This document shows, piece by piece, positions 59,426 through 64,000 of a stretch of 64,000 bases of DNA. Each line of letters begins with the position of its first letter. The first letter of the stretch is position 1. The stretch is from Kitasatospora setae KM-6054 (lineage in GTDB: Bacteria; Actinomycetota; Actinomycetes; Streptomycetales; Streptomycetaceae). The stretch is from contig NC_016109.1 in the NCBI RefSeq assembly GCF_000269985.1, positions 8,149,001 to 8,213,000 of the forward strand, read 5' to 3'. A program made the position numbers and the translations under genes. The notes beneath the pieces are model-generated. The model was not told the DNA's origin and searched no databases. It saw nothing but the letters and a program-made list of their open reading frames with translations.

Positions 59426-60292
59426 ATGACCGACCGATCCCGCCCGTCCGCCCGCCTGATGGACGGCACCGCCCCCGCCCGCCGCCTCACCGAGGCCACC
59501 GCCGCCGCGGCCGCCGACCTCCGCCTCCGGACCGGCGTCACCCCCTGCCTCGCCACCGTCCTGGTCGGCGAGGACCCGGCCTCCGTCACCTACGTCCGGA
59601 TGAAGCGCGCCCGCTGCGAGCAGGCCGGCATCCGCTCCCGCCACGTGCCGCTGCCGGCCGGCACCGGCACGTCCCGACTCGTCGACGTCCTGGGCGAGTT
59701 GTCCGCCGACCCGGCCGTGCACGGCATCCTGCTCCAGCACCCGGCGGGCCCGGACGTCGACGAGCGCGCCGCCTTCGAGGCGATCGCCCCGGCCAAGGAC
59801 GTCGACGGCGTCACCACGCACTCCTTCGCCGCCATGTCCTTCGGCCTCCCCGGCTTCGCCTCCTGCACCCCCGGCGGCATCATGCGGCTGCTCGACGAGT
59901 ACCAGGTCGAACTGGCCGGCCGACACGCCGTCGTGGTCGGCCGCAGCGCGATCCTCGGCAAGCCCGCCGGCATGCTGCTGCTCGGCCGCGACGCCACCGT
60001 CACCTACTGCCACTCGCGGACCGCGGACCTCCCGTCGATCCTCCGCGAGGCCGACGTCCTGCTCGCCGCGGTCGGTCGGCCCGAACTCATCCGCGGCGAG
60101 GACCTCAAGCCCGGCGCGGTCGTCATCGACGCCGGCTACAACCCCGGCAACGTCGGCGACGTCCACTTCGCCTCGGCCCGCGAGCGGGCCGCCCTGATCA
60201 CCCCCGTCCCGGGCGGCGTCGGCCCGATGACGATCGCGGTGCTGCTGGCCCAGACGGTCGAGGCGGCGGAGCGCCAACTCGGCCTGGGGTGA
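59426..60292 (+). CDS. folD: Bifunctional methylenetetrahydrofolate dehydrogenase/methenyltetrahydrofolate cyclohydrolase
   Basis: A 288-aa one-carbon enzyme. Key parts: LATVLVGEDPASVTYVRMKR (with the catalytic lysine), HGILLQHPAGP, the substrate loop KDVDGVTTHSFAAMSFG, AVVVGRSAILGKPAGMLLLG and the C-terminal PVPGGVGPMTIAVLLAQT. ATG 59426 has CCAGGAG ahead. It interconverts 5,10-methylene-THF and 10-formyl-THF. The upstream ZTP riboswitch indicates regulation by purine/folate status. Confidence 0.97.
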   Translation: MTDRSRPSARLMDGTAPARRLTEATAAAAADLRLRTGVTPCLATVLVGEDPASVTYVRMKRARCEQAGIRSRHVPLPAGTGTSRLVDVLGELSADPAVHGILLQHPAGPDVDERAAFEAIAPAKDVDGVTTHSFAAMSFGLPGFASCTPGGIMRLLDEYQVELAGRHAVVVGRSAILGKPAGMLLLGRDATVTYCHSRTADLPSILREADVLLAAVGRPELIRGEDLKPGAVVIDAGYNPGNVGDVHFASARERAALITPVPGGVGPMTIAVLLAQTVEAAERQLGLG

Positions 60293-60444
60293 AGGCAGTC
60301 GGGCGGCCGGCACGTCCGCGTCGGTCAGTCGCCGCGCGCGGACGACGGCGTCCGGCGGGCCCGCAGTGAACAGGTAGACCGGCCGGAGCGGTCGGCCGGG
60401 AAAACCGGGGGCGTCCGCCGCCGCCCCGGCGATACGTTGACCGG

Positions 60445-61101
60445 ATGCGCCTGACGAAGTACGCCCACGCCTGCGTCCGGATCGACTCGCCCGACGGGGA
60501 GCGGTCCGTCCTGATCGACCCCGGCTGCTGGACGGAGCCGGGGGCCTTCGCGGGCGTCCGGGCGGTCCTCTACACGCACGCGCACGCCGACCACGTCGAC
60601 GACGACCTGCTGGTCGCCGCCCGCGCCGCCGACCCGGAACTGGCGGTCTACACCCACCCGGAGCTCGCCGCCGAACTCGCCGCGCTCCCCGGCCTCACCG
60701 GGCCCGCGCCGATCGCCGTCCGGACCGGGGACGAGTTCACGGCCGGCGGCTTCGACGTCCGCGCGGTCGGCGGACGGCACGCCGAGACCATCGACGGGTA
60801 CCCCGACTGCGCGAACCTCGGCTACCTGCTCGGCGGCACCTACCACCCGGGCGACTCGCTGCACGTCCCGGCCGGCCCGGGCGAGGAGGTGCGGACCCTG
60901 CTGCTGCCCGCTGGCGGCCCCTGGCAGAGCCTGCGGCAGGCGATCGAGATGGTGCGCGCCATCGAACCGGAGCACACCGTCCCGATCCACGACGCCCACC
61001 TGAGCGAGGCCGGGAACGAGAACTTCGACGGCTGGATCGAACGCGCGACCGACACCCGCCACACCCGCCTCGCCCCCGGCGGCTCCGTCCTCCTGGGCTG
61101 A
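60445..61101 (+). CDS. Metallo-beta-lactamase-fold hydrolase
   Basis: A 218-aa MBL protein of the UlaG/L-ascorbate-lactonase-like type (begins MRLTKYAHACVRID). Metal motif THAHADHVDDD; further histidines in AVGGRHAETI and LGGTYHPGDSL, and HDAHLSEAG. TACGTT at 60433-60438 is positioned as a -10 box so that transcription would start at the ATG, suggesting a leaderless mRNA. Substrate unknown. Ends at the terminator shared with the SDR gene. Confidence 0.88.
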   Translation: MRLTKYAHACVRIDSPDGERSVLIDPGCWTEPGAFAGVRAVLYTHAHADHVDDDLLVAARAADPELAVYTHPELAAELAALPGLTGPAPIAVRTGDEFTAGGFDVRAVGGRHAETIDGYPDCANLGYLLGGTYHPGDSLHVPAGPGEEVRTLLLPAGGPWQSLRQAIEMVRAIEPEHTVPIHDAHLSEAGNENFDGWIERATDTRHTRLAPGGSVLLG

Positions 61102-61106
61102 CGGCC

Positions 61107-61144
61107 CCGCCGGTACGCGCGCACCGGGCGGCGCGTACCGGCGG
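61107..61144. terminator. Bidirectional hairpin terminator
   Basis: A perfect 14-bp stem (CCGCCGGTACGCGC and complement) with a 10-nt loop between the convergent MBL and SDR genes. Confidence 0.85.
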
Positions 61145-61156
61145 AGCCGCCCGGGA

Positions 61157-61921
61157 TCACTGGCCCATCACGTAGCGGACGGTCGGGCCGGTGGTCCAGC
61201 CGCCGTCCACCGCCAGCTCGGCGCCGGTGACGTAGGACGCGGCGTCCGAGAGCAGGAAGACGGTGGCCGCCGCGATCTCCGGCGCCTCGCCGACCCGGCC
61301 CATCGGCGTGTTGGGGTAGTTGCCCTCACCGCGCTGGATGCCGGTGGACGCCGTCATCGGGGTGTAGGTCATGCCCGGGTGGACGGAGTTCACCCGGATC
61401 CGGTCCACGCCCAGCTCGACCGCGCCGATCTTGGTCAGGCCGCGCACGCCCCACTTGGACGCGCCGTAGCCCGCGGTCAGCGCCAGGCCCATCAGGCCGG
61501 CCGCCGAGGAGATGTTCACCACCGAGCCGCCGCCGGCCTCCCGCAGCGCCGGGATGACCGCCTTCATGCCGATGAACACACCGGTCAGGTTGATGTCGAG
61601 GACCCGGCGGAAGTGCTCCACCGACTCGTCGGCCAGGAAGCTGCCGGTGGAGATCCCGGCGTTGTTCACCAGCCCGTGCACCGCGCCGAACTCGGCCTGC
61701 GCGTACGCCACCACGTCCGCCCAGTCCTGCTCCGAGGTGACGTCGTGGTGCCGGTAGCGGGCCCGCTCGCCCAACTCGGCGGCGGTCGCCGCGCCGTCCT
61801 CGTCCAGGACGTCGGTGACCAGCACGTTCGCCCCCGCCGCGACCGCCTGCTTCGCGGTCTCCGCGCCCAGGCCGCGGGCCCCGCCGGTGATGATGACGGT
61901 CTTGCCGGACAGCTCGCTCAT
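61157..61921 (-). CDS. Short-chain dehydrogenase/reductase (glucose/steroid dehydrogenase-like)
   Basis: A 254-aa classical SDR. Cofactor motif TVIITGGARGLGAETAKQAV; NNAG in GLVNNAGISTGSF; catalytic Ser in VNISSAAGLMG and YxxxK in YGASKWGVRG; C-terminal VDGGWTTGP. The acidic residue in VTDVLDEDG favours NAD. ATG 61921 has GGAGC ahead. Directly downstream of the TetR gene on the same strand (143 bp), so both may be in one regulon. Likely a 3-alpha/17-beta hydroxysteroid- or 3-oxoacyl-type enzyme. Confidence 0.9.
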   Translation of the reverse strand: MSELSGKTVIITGGARGLGAETAKQAVAAGANVLVTDVLDEDGAATAAELGERARYRHHDVTSEQDWADVVAYAQAEFGAVHGLVNNAGISTGSFLADESVEHFRRVLDINLTGVFIGMKAVIPALREAGGGSVVNISSAAGLMGLALTAGYGASKWGVRGLTKIGAVELGVDRIRVNSVHPGMTYTPMTASTGIQRGEGNYPNTPMGRVGEAPEIAAATVFLLSDAASYVTGAELAVDGGWTTGPTVRYVMGQ

Positions 61922-62064
61922 GACTTGCTCCTTGGTGCTCGCCTCGTGGGCATGTGGTTCGGTACCGCGTTCGGTCCTGCGTCCACCACCGGTCGTTCCA
62001 GGTGGTCGGAGCAGGCAGGCTTCGTGGGGCCGGGGCCGGGGCCGGGTGTGCGGGTGTGCGTGGC

Positions 62065-62772
62065 TCAGGGGAGCGGTGCGGTCAGCAGGCCGGCGCAGAC
62101 CGAGACCAGGTCGGCGAGGTACGCGCGGTCGTCGCTCAGCGTCGGCTCGGCCTCGGCCAACTGCCGGGCGCGCTCGGCCAGCGCCGCTCCGATCAGGGTC
62201 AGCGCCAGGTCGATCCGCTCCAGCCGGACCGGTTCGGGCGCCAGCGGTATCAGCGGGGTCTCCAGCGCGAGGATCAGCCGCCAGTACAGGGTGCCCGCGA
62301 GGCCGGCGTGCGGACGCCGCTCCCGGATGCCGCTGCGGTGGCTGACCTGGGTGGAGATCCGCAGGCAGTCCCGGCCGCGCTCGGTGCGCAGCTCGGTGGC
62401 CTCCGCGTCGACCAGCGCCCCGAGCAGCTCGCCCAGCGAGCGCCCCTCGGGCTGCGGCAGCCGCTCGCCGAGCGCCCGCTCGGTGCGTCGCTGCCGCTCG
62501 GCCATCACCTCCTCGAGCAGCCCCTCGCGCGAACCGAAGTGGTACTGCACGGCGGACGGGTTCGCCTGCCCCGCCTGCCGCACCACGTCCCGCAGCTGCG
62601 CGCCGTGCACGCCCTGCGCCGCGAACAGCCGCTCGGCGGAGCGGATCAGCCGCGCCCGGGTGGACGCGCCGCCACCGCTCCCGTCGCCGTCACCGTCGCC
62701 GCTCGGCCCCGGCCCCGGCCCGCGGACACCCCGTGCAGGGGTGCTTCGGGTACCCGTCGACTTCCTCTCCAT
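62065..62772 (-). CDS. TetR-family transcriptional regulator
   Basis: A 235-aa TetR. HTH: ARLIRSAERLFAAQGVHGAQ then GQANPSAVQYHFGSREGLLE. Residues 1-35 are a Gly/Pro/Asp-rich, GDGDGDGSGGG-type disordered tail encoded by tandem codons. The ligand domain has an all-helical C-terminus. ATG 62772 chosen, since the longer frame reads through the 31-bp operator. It probably represses itself and the SDR gene, and could also act on the divergent PAP2 gene. Confidence 0.9.
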   Translation of the reverse strand: MERKSTGTRSTPARGVRGPGPGPSGDGDGDGSGGGASTRARLIRSAERLFAAQGVHGAQLRDVVRQAGQANPSAVQYHFGSREGLLEEVMAERQRRTERALGERLPQPEGRSLGELLGALVDAEATELRTERGRDCLRISTQVSHRSGIRERRPHAGLAGTLYWRLILALETPLIPLAPEPVRLERIDLALTLIGAALAERARQLAEAEPTLSDDRAYLADLVSVCAGLLTAPLP

Positions 62773-62783
62773 GCCGCACACAT

Positions 62784-62814
62784 TAATGCTCGACATTATT
62801 AATGTCGAGCATTA
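62784..62814. promoter_or_regulatory. 31-bp perfect TetR operator
   Basis: Arms TAATGCTCGACATTA (62784-62798) and its exact complement (62800-62814) flank a single T. It is very AT-rich against the 73% GC surroundings and lies 11 bp upstream of the TetR start codon, as expected for an autoregulatory site. Confidence 0.8.
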
Positions 62815-62924
62815 GCCCGGTCGGCGGCGGCACGCACTCGTCCGGGTGGCCCCTGGGAACTCGCTGGGAACCCCGGCGCGCGGCAGGAGGAATCTCCAAG
62901 CCGCGGTTGCTAGCTTCGTGACGC

Positions 62925-63932
62925 ATGATCGACTCGTCCCACCTGGCAGCCCGGTCACGTTCCCTGGCGCTCCACCTCCTCTCCCGGCTCAGGCTCCGAC
63001 ACCTCGCCTGGCCCCTGTTCGCCCTCGCCTTCTGGCGCTACCTGGCGGTCTACGGCCTGCCCTACGCCAACGACGTGGTCTTCCTCTGGCTGATCGCCGC
63101 GCTGGTCGCGGCGTCCGTGCACAGCGGCGGCCGCAAGGGCTGGCTGTACGTCCTGCGGGACTGGGTCCCCGTGATGGGCGTGGTCTGGGTCTACTCCCTG
63201 CTGCGCGGCTACGGCGCGCACACGCCCTGGCCGCCGCACTACGCGCCGCAGATCGCCTTCGACGAGGTGCTCGGCTTCGGCGAGACCTGGACCGTCCGAC
63301 TGCAGGACTGGCTCTACCACCCGGGCCGGCCGCAGTGGTACGACTACGCGGCCGTCACCGTCTACATGTCGCACTTCTTCGCGGTGTTCGTGATCCTCGC
63401 CGTGCTGTGGAAGCGCAACCACGCCCGGTTCCGGCACTTCCTCGGCTGCTACCTGGCGATCACCGCGATCGGCTTCGTCACCTACGTGCTCTACCCGGCC
63501 GACCCGCCGTGGCTGGCCGCGCTGGAGAACCACATGCCGGCCGTCAACCGGATCGTCGCCACCGTCCTCGACAACAGCGGCCTGCACCGGGCCGGCACCA
63601 TCTTCGAGAACGGCAGCAAGTTCGCCAACGACGTCGCCGCGATGCCCTCGCTGCACGCCGCCTACCCGATGATGATCGCCCTGGTGTTCTGGCCGAAGGC
63701 CAACCGCGCGCTGCGCGTGCTGCTCGCCGCGTACCCGCCGGCGATGGCCTTCACGCTGGTCTACGGCGCCGAGCACTTCATCATCGACATCCTGGTCGGC
63801 TGGGCCTACGCCTGGGCGATGGTCACCCTGGTCAACCGCTTCACCGCCCGCCGCGCGGCGGCCCGAGCCGCGAAGGAGGCAGCAGCCGCCACCACCCCCG
63901 CCGCCGCCGAGCCGGCCGTCCCGGTCGGCTGA
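62925..63932 (+). CDS. Membrane PAP2-superfamily phosphatase
   Basis: A 335-aa integral membrane protein with about six helices, related to AUR1/PAP2 lipid phosphatases (inositol phosphorylceramide synthase-like fold). Catalytic motif 2: AAMPSLHAAYPM (PSxH); motif 3: GAEHFIIDILVGWAYAW (H and D). An aromatic extracytoplasmic loop (GAHTPWPPHYAPQIAFDEVL) precedes them. The C-terminal ~30 residues are a basic, Ala-rich tail. -10-like TAGCTT (62911-62916) lies 8 bp before ATG 62925. It probably dephosphorylates a lipid or transfers a headgroup. Confidence 0.88.
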   Translation: MIDSSHLAARSRSLALHLLSRLRLRHLAWPLFALAFWRYLAVYGLPYANDVVFLWLIAALVAASVHSGGRKGWLYVLRDWVPVMGVVWVYSLLRGYGAHTPWPPHYAPQIAFDEVLGFGETWTVRLQDWLYHPGRPQWYDYAAVTVYMSHFFAVFVILAVLWKRNHARFRHFLGCYLAITAIGFVTYVLYPADPPWLAALENHMPAVNRIVATVLDNSGLHRAGTIFENGSKFANDVAAMPSLHAAYPMMIALVFWPKANRALRVLLAAYPPAMAFTLVYGAEHFIIDILVGWAYAWAMVTLVNRFTARRAAARAAKEAAAATTPAAAEPAVPVG

Positions 63933-63949
63933 GCGCGGACCGCTCCCCG

Positions 63950-63998
63950 AAGGACCCCGGCCCCGGCCCGGCAAGGTGGTGCCGGACCGGGGTCCCTT
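63950..63998 (+). terminator. Strong hairpin terminator
   Basis: GGACCCCGG at the left and CCGGGGTCC at the right pair, with further internal pairing GCCCGGCA/TGCCGG. It follows the PAP2 gene at the window edge. Confidence 0.75.
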
Positions 63999-64000
63999 CA

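Overview
The window is about 64 kb of very GC-rich DNA with dense genes, short intergenic gaps, frequent GTG/TTG starts and many secreted polymer-degrading enzymes. Chitin-type operators related to the DasR element, LAL and GntR/UTRA regulators, and a sulfatase/FGE pair all point to an actinomycete of the Streptomycetaceae (Streptomyces or Kitasatospora). No rRNA, tRNA, CRISPR or prophage was seen. Gene order looks like accessory or arm-proximal chromosome: mostly one- to three-gene units, each with its own regulator.

Layout. 1-8.7 kb: a GH18 chitinase running off the left edge with a DasR-like site, a cupin, a nitroreductase-hemerythrin fusion with a MarR regulator, an unknown gene, a gene-poor island with a 34-bp perfect inverted repeat, an acyl hydrolase, an unknown gene, a methyltransferase, a frameshifted gene and a rhodanese. 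8.7-25.1 kb: LysR/DoxX pair, a GNAT gene behind a WhiB7-like promoter and 17-codon leader ORF, an IF-1 paralogue, HAD/bioF divergent pair, a secreted phosphodiesterase with a DasR-like GntR, an MDR oxidoreductase with TetR, a DUF574 methyltransferase, an atypical sigma factor and partner, and a Tat sulfatase with its formylglycine-generating enzyme.

25.2-33 kb is the most striking part: two nearly identical secreted M4 metalloproteases in opposite orientation flank a 929-aa LAL (LuxR) regulator. Both promoters carry CCCTTG-N5-CCCTTG at the same distance from a conserved -10 box, a good candidate LAL binding site, and the paralogues form long inverted arms that could recombine. 33.2-47.9 kb: MOSC protein, LysR plus sdhCAB, MerR plus monooxygenase with an apparently leaderless MerR-type promoter, a double-domain Lrp with an MFS pump, a P450 remnant lacking its haem cysteine translationally coupled to an acyltransferase, a MITE-like element, a serine hydrolase, and a GntR-TetR fusion divergent from a flavin monooxygenase with GCACTAGTGC operators.

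48-64 kb: a modular GH18 chitinase with a DasR-like promoter site, the tdh-kbl threonine-to-glycine operon with a LysR, a secreted peptidase behind a CsoR-type operator, an EEP phosphatase, a Doc-type toxin-antitoxin pair, a GH19 chitinase, a Gfo/Idh oxidoreductase, folD under a ZTP riboswitch, an MBL hydrolase, an SDR/TetR unit with a 31-bp operator, and a membrane PAP2 phosphatase. Product names rest on motifs and family knowledge read by eye; no database search was run.
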